IMG/VR virus record: IMGVR_UViG_3300030099_004221 | Span: 1-36,729 of that record | DNA: 36,729 nucleotides | DNA from: a virus | Strand: one strand, 5' to 3' | Shown: positions 1 through 8,914 of the stretch, piece after piece | How the letters are laid out: every line of letters starts with the position of its first letter | Position numbering within the stretch: the stretch's first letter is position 1 | Notes under the pieces: generated by a model | The model's input: only the letters and a program-made list of their open reading frames with translations | Told to the model about the DNA's origin: nothing | Database searches by the model: none | Position numbers and translations under genes: made by a program

Positions 1-1
1 A

Positions 2-3000
2 GGTTTCGACGGTCGTCAGGGTAATGATGGTGTTCAAGGTGATGATGGAGCCCAAGGTAACGATGGAACCCAAGGTAATACCGGTTCTCAAGGTCGTGGC
101 ATTTCCTTTGCGGTCTCTGATCAACAACCTTCCGGTTCTACGCCTGGTGATATCTGGTATGATACGACAACTGGTCTTCACTTTATCTTCAACTATGATG
201 GTGATTCTTATCAGTGGGTTCAACTTGATGGTGTAAATGGAGACGAAGGATCTCAAGGCCCCGATGGTCCTCAAGGTAATGATGGTCCTCAAGGTAATGA
301 TGGTGTTCAAGGTTTCAACGGCGCTCAGGGATCCACCGGTATTACCGGTAATATAGGTCTTCTTTATAAGATGTCACTTGGGGCTGGCATCGACGGCAGC
401 AACGACGGTCGATTTTCGATTCAATCTGGCGCTAGAGTTCTAATACATCCAAACGATCAATTTGGTCAGGACTTTAGTGTGTACTGGGATGGTAGTTTTG
501 TCGGTGCTACGGGTGTGGGAAGTCTGTTCTTGACTCTTGAGTCTGATAGAAATAGATATCAAACTTTGAGATATGATGGCGTAACTTTTAATTCTTCTAG
601 TTTCCCGGGCGTTTATGAATATACTATTACCGGAACTGCTGGTTCAGAGTTGACTGGTTTCGTCGATGAAAAATTCTATGTATACTATCTGAAGGATGGT
701 GTGGATGGTATTGGTATCGGTGTTGCTGGTAATCAGGGTAATGATGGTCCTCAAGGTTTCGACGGTCGTCAGGGTAATGATGGTGTTCAAGGTAACGATG
801 GAGCCCAAGGTAATGATGGTGTTCAAGGTGATGAGGGGCCTCAAGGCCCCGATGGTCCTCAAGGTAATGACGGTTCTCAAGGTAATGATGGTCCTCAAGG
901 AGATGATGGTGTTCAGGGTAGAGGTGTTTCGTTTGCCGTTTCTGATCAACAACCATCAGGGGCCACGCCTGGTGATATCTGGTACGACACTACAACTGGT
1001 ATTCACTTTATCTTTAACTATGATGGAGATTCCTACCAGTGGTTACAACTTGATGGTGTGATTGGATCTGATGGTGTTCAAGGGCCAACTGGTCCGGCTG
1101 GGACAGGTGGATCTGGTGGCGTTGGGAAATACACTGTTGGCCCTGATTTGCCGATAAATTCTGTAACGGGTGAAAAGTGGTTTAATACTGGAGTTGGTCT
1201 AGAACTCACATCACTTGGACTTTCTGGCCCGTGGGTCGCACTCAACGCCTCTCGAAAGAACAACCCTGATGGTTACTTCCAGGCGAAAGACGCTAGCACC
1301 AGTCCCAAGGTTGTACACGATATGGCCTTCCTTGAGGTTATTGATAACTCAGAATTATATCCTCAATTCGAGGGACTCGCGGCCGGGTTTACAATAGGTT
1401 TCGAACCCGTGATTAGAGATGGAGTTACTGGTGCTAGATTAACAGTTCATGGTGTTGATCCGGCCGGATTGCAAGCACTGTCGGATCCAACATCACCTTC
1501 ACTGAAGACAGTCGGTGCGACCGGTCTTGGTGGTGCCATACCGTTCAATGTTAGTAACTCTGAGGGTGTTTCGTATTCTTCTAGTCTTCTGTTTGACGGT
1601 GTGAGTCTCGGTGTGTCCGGTGGTATTAATATTATCACGGGCGCGATCACTTTCCCAGACGGGACGATCCTCGCAAGTAACAGTGTGACTGGTGCAACGG
1701 GTGTTCAGGGTAACCAAGGAAATCAAGGACCACAGGGTAACCAAGGAAATCAAGGCAATCAGGGTATCGCGGGACCACAAGGTAATCAAGGCAACCAAGG
1801 CCCACAGGGCAATGATGGTGCGGACGGTCCTGTTGGTTCGCAAGGCAATCAGGGTATCGCGGGACCACAAGGTAATCAAGGCAACCAAGGCGTTCAAGGT
1901 TTGTCTGGTCCCACCGGATTTGCTATTGCTCCGTCTGGACCGCAAGGACATCAGGGTGCTGGAAGCCAAGGCCCTACTGGACCACAAGGTGTTCAGGGAA
2001 GACAGGGTGTAACTGGTAGTCTATCTTTTGTTGCTGGTCCAGTACAACCAACAAACGTGTTGCCTGGCGATATTTGGTATGACACCACTACCGGTATCCA
2101 CTTTATCTTTAACTATGACGGCGACTCATTCCAGTGGGTTCAGTTAGATGGTGTTGACGGACCCGTGGGACCAACCGGACCCGCCGGAGGGCCTCAAGGA
2201 AACCAAGGTAATCAGGGCAGGTTTGGTGTTGCCGGTGCTCAAGGAAACCAAGGCAATCAGGGCAACCAAGGAAACCAAGGCAATCAGGGCATGTTTGGTA
2301 TTGGTGTTGCCGGTGCTCAAGGAAACCAAGGAAACCAAGGCAATCAGGGCAACCAAGGTAATCAGGGTATCACTGGACCAGTTGATGATTACGTTGTATC
2401 TTTCAACGGTGCGACGGGAACTGTAACCACCAACTCAATAATACTGCCGGTTGCGGGACTCTCATCTGGTGGTGGCACATACAGTGGTGATCATTTCTAC
2501 CTCCCCGACTCCAAGATTATACTAGATGATGGCGTCGAGATTAGTAGTAGACTCGACGGTAATCCGATGTCGATACAGTTTAGGACTGGTGGCATCACTG
2601 GTTCTATGGAAATTGGTGATATTGGTGAAGAAGGAAACAGTACCATCCTCTTTATCAACGACGCTCAAAGGCAATTTGAATTTGGTGGTGGTAGTTCTTC
2701 CACTGTAAATGTATCAGGAATGCTCGAAGTTAACGGTGGTGGTAGTGCAACCGGTGGTATCACACTCGGTGAACGGGGCATCACCTTTAACGATGGTACG
2801 TTCCAGTCAACCGCATTCCGTGCCGGTCTGAAGTATACCGTTCAACATACCGACTTCACTGATGGAAACCCAACTGCGGGTGGTTGTAAACTCGTTAGTA
2901 ATATATCCGGAACTGCGATTGATGTGGTTGCCATACACGACACGGATGCTAACGGTAATGACATTTCTTCTCTTCTGACCCTACTTGCGGATAACGGCGG

Positions 3001-3733
3001 ATTCATTCAGTTCCTTAAGGAAGATGGTTCAGAACTGGTCGCGCTCGCCCTACTCCCATCTGAAAGTGCTGCTTTTGGAAGTGACATATTCACATTCACC
3101 GACATGTCTGGTGTAGAGGTTGACACGACTCCATCTGAAGGTGACATCGTTTATGTGTATGTTGTGCCGAATACGGTCAGTGCAGTTTCCACGTTCGGTG
3201 GTAGTAATATATGGAACACGGGCAACATTCAAGTTCAGAAGGGTCTCACCGTTGAGAACATTGCCAATGTTGGATACCTTGGTGTTGATGACAGGGCAAT
3301 TAAATTTGAGTCATATGCAGCTGGCGGAAGAGTCAAGGGGATTACCTTCGATGATGACACTCACCAGACATCTGCTGCTCAAGTAGACTCGGCCGTTGCT
3401 ACATTCACGGTCAGTGCCTCTAGTTCTATTGCGACTGGAGCTAAAACTAATTCTCTCTATCGAGTGCCATATAACGCTACACTAAGTAAGTTTGAAGTGA
3501 AGGCGAACACTGGTGGGTTCACCGCTGCCGTTTATGTCTCGGGTAGTGACTTTGCGAATCCAGAGACGGGAAAGGTGACTGGATGTTCTTTAGGTATTGC
3601 AGGGTTTACTGGTGAAACTACCGTTTTCAACCAGAGTAATGTAACCGGTGGTAACTTCCTATATCTTGATGTGTTTAGTAATGCTGGTGGGTCTACTGCT
3701 GCACAGGCTTTCTTGAGTTTTAATAGGAGATAA
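2..3733 (+). CDS. Giant collagen-like tail fibre / adhesin (5' end outside window)
   Basis: The reading frame is open from base 2, so the ATG at 371 is internal and the gene is truncated by the window start; about 1243 residues are visible. Long Gly-X-Y runs (about nt 2-100, 236-345, 735-925, 1695-2020, 2160-2380) are dominated by G-N-Q, G-N-D and G-P-Q triplets. They separate three copies of a roughly 44-aa globular module that contains PGDIWYDTTTG and FNYDGDS. The C-terminal third is Gly/Ser/Thr-rich beta-type sequence ending in FNRR. Phage collagen-like proteins are normally trimeric fibres or adhesins, so a virion-surface role at the tail or head is likely; the receptor is unknown. The gene is 3 nt upstream of the beta-helix gene and probably co-expressed with it. 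Confidence 0.85.
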   Translation, partial: GFDGRQGNDGVQGDDGAQGNDGTQGNTGSQGRGISFAVSDQQPSGSTPGDIWYDTTTGLHFIFNYDGDSYQWVQLDGVNGDEGSQGPDGPQGNDGPQGNDGVQGFNGAQGSTGITGNIGLLYKMSLGAGIDGSNDGRFSIQSGARVLIHPNDQFGQDFSVYWDGSFVGATGVGSLFLTLESDRNRYQTLRYDGVTFNSSSFPGVYEYTITGTAGSELTGFVDEKFYVYYLKDGVDGIGIGVAGNQGNDGPQGFDGRQGNDGVQGNDGAQGNDGVQGDEGPQGPDGPQGNDGSQGNDGPQGDDGVQGRGVSFAVSDQQPSGATPGDIWYDTTTGIHFIFNYDGDSYQWLQLDGVIGSDGVQGPTGPAGTGGSGGVGKYTVGPDLPINSVTGEKWFNTGVGLELTSLGLSGPWVALNASRKNNPDGYFQAKDASTSPKVVHDMAFLEVIDNSELYPQFEGLAAGFTIGFEPVIRDGVTGARLTVHGVDPAGLQALSDPTSPSLKTVGATGLGGAIPFNVSNSEGVSYSSSLLFDGVSLGVSGGINIITGAITFPDGTILASNSVTGATGVQGNQGNQGPQGNQGNQGNQGIAGPQGNQGNQGPQGNDGADGPVGSQGNQGIAGPQGNQGNQGVQGLSGPTGFAIAPSGPQGHQGAGSQGPTGPQGVQGRQGVTGSLSFVAGPVQPTNVLPGDIWYDTTTGIHFIFNYDGDSFQWVQLDGVDGPVGPTGPAGGPQGNQGNQGRFGVAGAQGNQGNQGNQGNQGNQGMFGIGVAGAQGNQGNQGNQGNQGNQGITGPVDDYVVSFNGATGTVTTNSIILPVAGLSSGGGTYSGDHFYLPDSKIILDDGVEISSRLDGNPMSIQFRTGGITGSMEIGDIGEEGNSTILFINDAQRQFEFGGGSSSTVNVSGMLEVNGGGSATGGITLGERGITFNDGTFQSTAFRAGLKYTVQHTDFTDGNPTAGGCKLVSNISGTAIDVVAIHDTDANGNDISSLLTLLADNGGFIQFLKEDGSELVALALLPSESAAFGSDIFTFTDMSGVEVDTTPSEGDIVYVYVVPNTVSAVSTFGGSNIWNTGNIQVQKGLTVENIANVGYLGVDDRAIKFESYAAGGRVKGITFDDDTHQTSAAQVDSAVATFTVSASSSIATGAKTNSLYRVPYNATLSKFEVKANTGGFTAAVYVSGSDFANPETGKVTGCSLGIAGFTGETTVFNQSNVTGGNFLYLDVFSNAGGSTAAQAFLSFNRR
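104..235 (+). repeat. Fibre module copy 1 (PGDIWYDTTTG module)
   Basis: First of three in-frame copies of a 44-aa segment (from SFAVSDQQP to VQLDGV) embedded between collagen-like runs. Copies 1 and 2 are nearly identical in protein and close in DNA. Confidence 0.9.
929..1060 (+). repeat. Fibre module copy 2 (PGDIWYDTTTG module)
   Basis: Second copy. The flanking collagen-coding DNA is also duplicated: the stretch starting near base 757 repeats the first roughly 60 bases of the window with few changes. This suggests recent internal duplication or recombination. Confidence 0.9.
1695..2380 (+). repeat. Gly-Asn-Gln / Gly-Pro-Gln collagen-type repeat tracts
   Basis: Near-tandem 9-nt units (ggt/ggc aac/aat caa/cag) code for G-N-Q repeats in two tracts, about 1695-2020 and 2160-2380, interrupted by module copy 3. 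A longer unit (QGNQGIAGPQGNQGNQG) is repeated at about 1760 and 1845. Such DNA is prone to slippage and recombination. Confidence 0.85.
2024..2155 (+). repeat. Fibre module copy 3 (PGDIWYDTTTG module)
   Basis: Third, more diverged copy. The first 15 residues differ (SFVAGPVQPTNVL), while the core PGDIWYDTTTG and FNYDGDS are kept. Confidence 0.88.
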
Positions 3734-3736
3734 TGA

Positions 3737-4873
3737 ATGGCACTGACTGACGTATTCATTTCACCAGCAGGAGCAGGGAGCAAGGACGGTAGTTCTGTTG
3801 CGAACGCACTACAGGCAATCGACAGTGGTGATTGGTCAACAGACATCGAGGGACTCGACCGAGCGAACAAGCGGTTTATATTTCTTGAGGGGACATATTC
3901 ACACACAACTAAGTTAACTTTTAGTGGTTCTGCCCCTACAGACGAACAACCCAATCAGTGGGTTGGTGCCAAGTCTGATGGAACCATTCTTAGACCTAAG
4001 TTTGATCAAACGGGTCTTCGATTGGACTTGACAAACTACCCACTTTTTGTCAATAGTTCAAATACTACTTCGGTTGATACAGAAGAACACACATATTATA
4101 AATGCTTGTCTTTTGAAAACACAAACGCCTCATACAATCAAGGTTCAATAGTTGAATCCGCCACCAGTGATATTGACGCACAGATGTGGTTTGGTTGTAA
4201 TTTTAAAGCAGCACCGGCAAATGACAATGCAGAGGTCATGGTCGGAAATAGCACTATATTTTCAATGTGCGTTTTTGAGTCAACAACAAAACAATATGAT
4301 AGAATACTAGACCTAAGAAGCAACACCAATGTATCAGATTGTAGGATCATCGGGGGAGGCACATCTTCAGGTAGTGGTGATGGAGATGGTGTAACCACAA
4401 CTAACTACTTTGGAAAGTTAGAGAGATGTGTGATTTGTAATGTTCATGGTCATGGTTTTAACCACACGGCAACGAACAACAGAAGTAATCCGCACATTCG
4501 TAACTGCTCGATTATCAATTGTGGGTCAGATGGGATAAAATCAACACCCACTGATCAAGCATCCGTTCAATCAGGAGTGATAGAGGGATGTATTATTTTT
4601 AACTGTACGGGTAATGGTATCGCAGCGGGGGCAGGTGACGACAGACAGAGTGGGGCGCAAATCGCCGCGATGGGGAGTAACGGTGCAAACTTTGAAAATA
4701 TGGACTCTTACGGGGACATGATTGATGTGATTGCGATCACCACCGCTGACTTTATTGATTATGCGAATGATGATTTTAGAATCAGAAGAGATTCTGTTTT
4801 GTATAATTTATACGGTGTGCAAAACTTTGGTGCTATTATGAACGAAGACTTTGAATTCGTGAGTGTGTCTTAG
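3737..4873 (+). CDS. Right-handed beta-helix virion protein (tail spike/fibre type)
   Basis: 378 aa. The ATG lies 3 nt after the preceding stop, with AGGAGAT as ribosome-binding site. The protein opens with MALTDVFISPAG...DG, typical of parallel beta-helix phage proteins. Residues of about 100-310 show ladder-like repeats of short strands with Asn, Cys and Gly at turns (for example CLSFENT, CNFKAAP, CVFEST, CRIIGGG, CVICNVHGHGF, CSIINCGSDGI, CIIFNCTGNGI). This matches the pectate-lyase-like fold used by tail spikes and adhesins. No catalytic residues can be assigned, so polysaccharide binding or degradation is only a possibility. It lies between two collagen-like fibre genes, which supports an adhesin role. 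Confidence 0.75.
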   Translation: MALTDVFISPAGAGSKDGSSVANALQAIDSGDWSTDIEGLDRANKRFIFLEGTYSHTTKLTFSGSAPTDEQPNQWVGAKSDGTILRPKFDQTGLRLDLTNYPLFVNSSNTTSVDTEEHTYYKCLSFENTNASYNQGSIVESATSDIDAQMWFGCNFKAAPANDNAEVMVGNSTIFSMCVFESTTKQYDRILDLRSNTNVSDCRIIGGGTSSGSGDGDGVTTTNYFGKLERCVICNVHGHGFNHTATNNRSNPHIRNCSIINCGSDGIKSTPTDQASVQSGVIEGCIIFNCTGNGIAAGAGDDRQSGAQIAAMGSNGANFENMDSYGDMIDVIAITTADFIDYANDDFRIRRDSVLYNLYGVQNFGAIMNEDFEFVSVS

Positions 4874-4881
4874 TATAAATA
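4874..4881 (+). promoter_or_regulatory. Late-type promoter element TATAAATA
   Basis: Exact T4 late consensus. It starts directly after the stop of the preceding gene and lies 15 nt before the ATG at 4897. Confidence 0.75.
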
Positions 4882-4896
4882 ACTTCAGGAGATACT

Positions 4897-6684
4897 ATGG
4901 GTATTGATTTTCCAGATGGACCAGAATGTAGTGTATACGGCTATACGTTTGAATCCGGATGCACAAACGAAAATGGAACTACTTTAACCTATGAACAAAA
5001 GTTCTCTGTTGTCGCATTTGATAATGGAAATACTGCTTGGGTTCCTTTGGGTGGTGTTTATTCGGGCAGAGACGGTGCTCCTGGCCTCCCCGGATCTCAG
5101 GGCCCTGATGGTGATCAGGGTAACCAAGGAAAGAAAGGTAACGAAGGATCTCAAGGCTTTCCCGGAAGAGAAGCTGATGATGGTTCTCAAGGCCCCGATG
5201 GTCCTCAAGGTGATATTGTGTCCGGATACGATTCGGACTCCGTGGAAAATAAAAGATTCACGATAGGTCTTTCAGGATCATATACCGTTCCGAGTCTTGA
5301 TTACTTTGGACTTGAAACTCTTGCTCCAACTACTAATAAACTTTTCCAAACGTATCTTCAACCGGGGAGAAATGACTTAAGCGATCCTTTCACGGGCGGT
5401 GCTTTCAATCCATTCTTTGTAGCAACTAAAGGTCAGGGATTAACGCATCCAACAGATATTGTTCCGGGTGCTACAGCAATAGCACATCCAACCAGGCATG
5501 TAAATCCGGACGATTTAATGTCATTTTCTCTGTGGAGGAGAGATAATTTTCCTGCCGTAAAATCCGAGAGTTTAGATTTAGACACAACCGATGTGACTGG
5601 TTATGAATTTAAATTCCTTGAGGTTAGTAGATTACTTTTTTCGACACCGCAGGGTTACTGTGGTGGGATAGACACTAAAGGCATAACTGGAATCGCAGAC
5701 CACGGAGACAGGCCCGTTATTGGTAGAATCATAGAGTCTCCGTATGTTGATCTCTTTAGGGAATTTCAAGGAGCAAATCCTTCTAATACAGCTGGATTTA
5801 CAGGAGCGCGAACTGGAACCCCGCTTGGAACTTTACCGGTCGCCGGTAGACCCGGTGATCTCACTGATCAGTTCACAGCGTCAAGGCAAGGTGGAGCTAT
5901 TTCTGCAATTAGAAGATGGAACATTAAAAATCTTGGGTCGGCATCTTACGAAAGTTCGGGTGTGATAGACCCCAGAGGGGCATTCACTAGAAATCCATTC
6001 TCATATTCTCCTTTGAATTTACTACCAGATGGGCCTACAGATGAATCTTGGGCAACTGTCCACGGTGGAAGAATGCCCTACATGTTTTACTATGGTGGTC
6101 CTATTATTCCGAAGGACGGAGACGTTGCTGCCTTTGACCCGGAATCTAGATGGAAATCTACTAAGGGTTCTGATGGGAAACATGCAATATACATTCAAGA
6201 TTTATACAAACCAGGCCCTAAATCTGGGTCCACCTTACCATCTGGCTCTTCCGGGCCCTGGCCTCTTAGACAGACCATGCACTTCAATGGATATAAGTAT
6301 GTCGATGCTGGCGCTACGGCGATTGATAAAATTGTTTTCTTGACAGGAACAGCTCAAAATGGTAACTATCCTTGCCCATTGGGCACTGGTGGTAGTGTTA
6401 CTTTAATTTTCAGTCAAAATAACCCCGGATCTGTCACTGGTGGTCCCACTTATGGTTTCGGGGGTTTGTTCGAATTTGTTGCGGGGTCTTGTGCGGACAC
6501 AGATCCAAAAATAGACTCTACGAATGAAAACGTAAGATTTGTTGGAGCTACTACATCTTCACTAGGATCTGCCACAGCGGATGTTGATGTTTTTCATATA
6601 TTCTGTACAGGTCTATTGGGTGGCGGAGAAACTGGTTATCTGATATCTCACCAACAATATAAGAATGCTGGGTATGAATTGTGA
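4897..6684 (+). CDS. Collagen-containing tail fibre/adhesin, paralogue A
   Basis: 595 aa with AGGAGAT ribosome-binding site. Residues 1-55 form an N-terminal domain (MGIDFPDG...YGYTFESGCT...TAWVPL) shared with the next gene. Residues of about 58-106 are collagen-like G-X-Y (nt 5068-5214). The large central region of about 390 residues has no match that I recognise. The last roughly 100 residues resemble the C-terminus of the next gene (VRFVGATT...DVDVFHIFC against VRISGGRT...DIDILYISC). By context this is a virion adhesin whose conserved ends would attach and trimerise while the middle differs. Confidence 0.75.
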   Translation: MGIDFPDGPECSVYGYTFESGCTNENGTTLTYEQKFSVVAFDNGNTAWVPLGGVYSGRDGAPGLPGSQGPDGDQGNQGKKGNEGSQGFPGREADDGSQGPDGPQGDIVSGYDSDSVENKRFTIGLSGSYTVPSLDYFGLETLAPTTNKLFQTYLQPGRNDLSDPFTGGAFNPFFVATKGQGLTHPTDIVPGATAIAHPTRHVNPDDLMSFSLWRRDNFPAVKSESLDLDTTDVTGYEFKFLEVSRLLFSTPQGYCGGIDTKGITGIADHGDRPVIGRIIESPYVDLFREFQGANPSNTAGFTGARTGTPLGTLPVAGRPGDLTDQFTASRQGGAISAIRRWNIKNLGSASYESSGVIDPRGAFTRNPFSYSPLNLLPDGPTDESWATVHGGRMPYMFYYGGPIIPKDGDVAAFDPESRWKSTKGSDGKHAIYIQDLYKPGPKSGSTLPSGSSGPWPLRQTMHFNGYKYVDAGATAIDKIVFLTGTAQNGNYPCPLGTGGSVTLIFSQNNPGSVTGGPTYGFGGLFEFVAGSCADTDPKIDSTNENVRFVGATTSSLGSATADVDVFHIFCTGLLGGGETGYLISHQQYKNAGYEL

Positions 6685-6688
6685 TGAT

Positions 6689-6696
6689 TATAAATA
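6689..6696 (+). promoter_or_regulatory. Late-type promoter element TATAAATA
   Basis: Exact T4 late consensus 18 nt before the ATG at 6715 and directly after the stop of the preceding gene, so paralogue B appears to have its own late promoter. Confidence 0.75.
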
Positions 6697-6714
6697 AAGT
6701 CATAGGAGAATAAA

Positions 6715-7644
6715 ATGGGCGTTGAATTTCCAACCGCTGATGCAGAATGTAATACTTATGGATATACTTTTGACTCCAATTGTACTGGAGCCGATGGTAA
6801 AACTCTAGATTATGATCAAACATGGCACGCTGTGGTTCTTAACGGCGTAACAGCATGGATCCCACTTTCATCTCCTACAATATCTGGTACTGATGGTACG
6901 GATGGTGCTCAGGGCAATGATGGATTCCAAGGTAATAACGGACCTCAAGGTAATGACGGTCCCCAAGGCGACTCTGGAGTTCAGGGTACAAACGCCACCG
7001 ATGGAACTCCCGGCGCTGAGGGCAATCAAGGTCGTCAAGGACCGGAGGTTAGAAGTGCAAGTCTAAAAAGTAAAGACATCAATGTCTTAGAAACCATGTT
7101 CGTTGAAAGTATTGATGGTAATACTTTTACAGTTAGTAGTACAGATTCATTAACATATGACCCTTCAAACCTAGGCGCGCTGAAAATAAAGAGACTAAGA
7201 GAGGACATAGGGACAGAGCCTGTCTTTAATAATGATGCTGATTTGATTCTTAGGGGTATTTGCGGACCCTCTCAGTTTGTAAACTTTACAGCTTCTACCC
7301 CTACAAAAATTATCTTAGACGACACTTCAGCGAGTGACGGATATGGAACTTGGAGTAGATGGATGGCTGGTGATTTCATGACGGTGATTATTAAGCAACC
7401 AACATCAGATCCGCCAAACAATTCTTGGGGACAAACAGGTCAAGACAATCAAAAGTTTTATAGATTAGATGGAACTCAATACGGTTCTGATGAAGTTAGA
7501 ATCTCCGGCGGGCGAACTGGATCATTTGGAAGGTCTTTAGGAGACATTGATATTCTTTACATTAGTTGTATAAATGAACCTTCACAGACCGCAATAAAAC
7601 CCTATTTTATAGTTAATCACGTTCCTTTCCACGCAACTGAATAA
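6715..7644 (+). CDS. Collagen-containing tail fibre/adhesin, paralogue B
   Basis: 309 aa with AGGAGA ribosome-binding site. The N-terminal domain (MGVEFPTAD...YGYTFDSNCT...TAWIPL) parallels that of the preceding gene. Collagen-like triplets follow (nt 6889-7050, G-N-D/G-P-Q/G-N-N), then a short central region. The C-terminal roughly 100 residues resemble those of paralogue A (TKIILDD...MTVIIKQ...DIDILYISC). It is about half the size of paralogue A because the variable middle is much shorter. A structural adhesin role is inferred from architecture and neighbours. Confidence 0.75.
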   Translation: MGVEFPTADAECNTYGYTFDSNCTGADGKTLDYDQTWHAVVLNGVTAWIPLSSPTISGTDGTDGAQGNDGFQGNNGPQGNDGPQGDSGVQGTNATDGTPGAEGNQGRQGPEVRSASLKSKDINVLETMFVESIDGNTFTVSSTDSLTYDPSNLGALKIKRLREDIGTEPVFNNDADLILRGICGPSQFVNFTASTPTKIILDDTSASDGYGTWSRWMAGDFMTVIIKQPTSDPPNNSWGQTGQDNQKFYRLDGTQYGSDEVRISGGRTGSFGRSLGDIDILYISCINEPSQTAIKPYFIVNHVPFHATE

Positions 7645-7647
7645 CGC

Positions 7648-7675
7648 TTGACTTCTTGTGAACATGTGGTATAAT
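7648..7675 (+). promoter_or_regulatory. Sigma70-like promoter for the primase-thyX-nrdJ block
   Basis: TTGACT (7648-7653), 16-nt spacer, TATAAT (7670-7675). The predicted transcription start at about 7682-7683 coincides with the in-frame ATG at 7683, so the primase message would be leaderless or nearly so. Confidence 0.75.
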
Positions 7676-7682
7676 GTTTGGT

Positions 7683-8741
7683 ATGAGTTTTTATGTCGAT
7701 AAAAAGTATATAAATTTAGTTTCGGCCAGGTTAGAAAGATTCTCTTGGAAAAGGGAAGATCTAGCTAATTGTAGGTGTCCTATTTGCGGAGACTCTACCA
7801 AGAATAAATCAAAGGCCAGAGGGTTCTTTTACAAGAAGAACTCCAACTTCTTTTATCGTTGTCATAATTGCAACTTTGGTTCCAACCTGTATAACTTCTT
7901 GGAACAACTTGACCCAACTTTAATGAAACAATATTCCCTAGAGAGATTCAAGAACGGAGAAACGGGTAAATCAAATTACAAGAAACCCAAAGATACAGAG
8001 CTCATGCCCATATTTTCTAGACCGAAGTTTAAAAAGAAAGATGATCTACTCAAACCACTTGTCCGAGTCAAGGATCTGCCGGACAACCACGTAGCAAAGC
8101 AATTCCTAGAACTTAGACAGATCCCAAAAAAGTTTTACGATATACTTTACTACTCTAAGGATTTTCACAAGTACATGAAACTAGTGGACCCTGAAGTTAG
8201 AGGTCTGGTGGGGGAAGATCAAAGACTAATCATACCCTTCTTTAATAAGAAGGATGAGGTAGTTGCAGTTCAGGGTAGAAGCCTATCTTTTAGAGAAGAA
8301 CACCAGGCAAGAAGAACCGCCAAGTATATTACTGTGAAGGCAGATAAGAGTATTGATCGTCTCTGGTATGGTATGTGGCGTGCAAACCCAAAGAAAACGG
8401 TTTACGTTGTTGAGGGCCCACTTGATTCTTTGTTCGTTCCCAACACCATCGCAATGGTAGGCGCGGGCGCTATTGATAACGTACATCCGAGGTTCGAAAA
8501 TTCTGAACTGATTTACGCTCTAGATAACGAACCAAGGAATCCACAGATATGCTCTTATGTGCAAAAACTCATCGATCGTGGAAAAACTGTGTGTATCTGG
8601 CCTAGGAACTTGCAACACAAAGACATTAATGATATGATAACCAGTGGTATGAGTGTTAGGGAGATAAAGAAAATGATGGATGAAAATTCTTGTGAGGGTA
8701 TGATTGCTCAATTAAAATTTAACAAATGGAAAAAGGTATGA
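7683..8741 (+). CDS. gp61: DNA primase, T4 gp61 type
   Basis: 352 aa from ATG 7683. An upstream in-frame ATG at 7674 lies inside the -10 box and is unlikely to be transcribed. N-terminal zinc ribbon: C32-P-I-C35 and C60-H-N-C63. A Toprim-like core follows, with the EGPLDS acidic motif (nt about 8411-8428), a hydrophobic strand ending in GAGA, and ALDNEP as the second acidic motif. Primases of this type make RNA primers at the phage replication fork together with a gp41-type helicase, which is not in this window. It is the first gene of a nucleotide and DNA metabolism block under its own early-type promoter. The assignment rests on the zinc ribbon plus Toprim order and length near the T4 protein. 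Confidence 0.88.
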   Translation: MSFYVDKKYINLVSARLERFSWKREDLANCRCPICGDSTKNKSKARGFFYKKNSNFFYRCHNCNFGSNLYNFLEQLDPTLMKQYSLERFKNGETGKSNYKKPKDTELMPIFSRPKFKKKDDLLKPLVRVKDLPDNHVAKQFLELRQIPKKFYDILYYSKDFHKYMKLVDPEVRGLVGEDQRLIIPFFNKKDEVVAVQGRSLSFREEHQARRTAKYITVKADKSIDRLWYGMWRANPKKTVYVVEGPLDSLFVPNTIAMVGAGAIDNVHPRFENSELIYALDNEPRNPQICSYVQKLIDRGKTVCIWPRNLQHKDINDMITSGMSVREIKKMMDENSCEGMIAQLKFNKWKKV

Positions 8742-8914
8742 ACGAAGATCCGGATGACAGATTACTCAAAGCACTACTGAAATTTAATAAATTATTTTCT
8801 GGTTACATAAAAGAAAACGATCCGGATCTGTGGAACCGAGCAGTAGATTTTGCCAAGGACTTTACTGACGTAGAAGGCGTGACACTATACTATCTTGATA
8901 AGGATGAAGAATGA
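8738..8914 (+). CDS. Small acidic protein of unknown function
   Basis: 58 aa from the ATG that overlaps the primase stop (ATGA); an in-frame ATG at 8726 would add four residues. There is no well-placed Shine-Dalgarno, so translation is probably coupled to the primase. The sequence is acidic and helical (LLKALLKFNKLF, DLWNRAVDFAKDF), with no metal-binding or catalytic motif. It sits between primase and thyX, joined to both by ATGA overlaps, so it is surely part of this operon. Function not recognised. Confidence 0.7.
   Translation: MNEDPDDRLLKALLKFNKLFSGYIKENDPDLWNRAVDFAKDFTDVEGVTLYYLDKDEE

Noticed and set aside
627-956. Long open frames on both strands over the collagen-coding region
   Set aside because: They arise from the periodic Gly-X-Y codons; the products are low-complexity (His/Leu or Thr/Ile repeats) and lack ribosome-binding sites.
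1695-2380. CRISPR-like array of short repeats
   Set aside because: Repeats are 9-nt in-frame codon triplets without unique spacers; explained by the G-N-Q collagen sequence.
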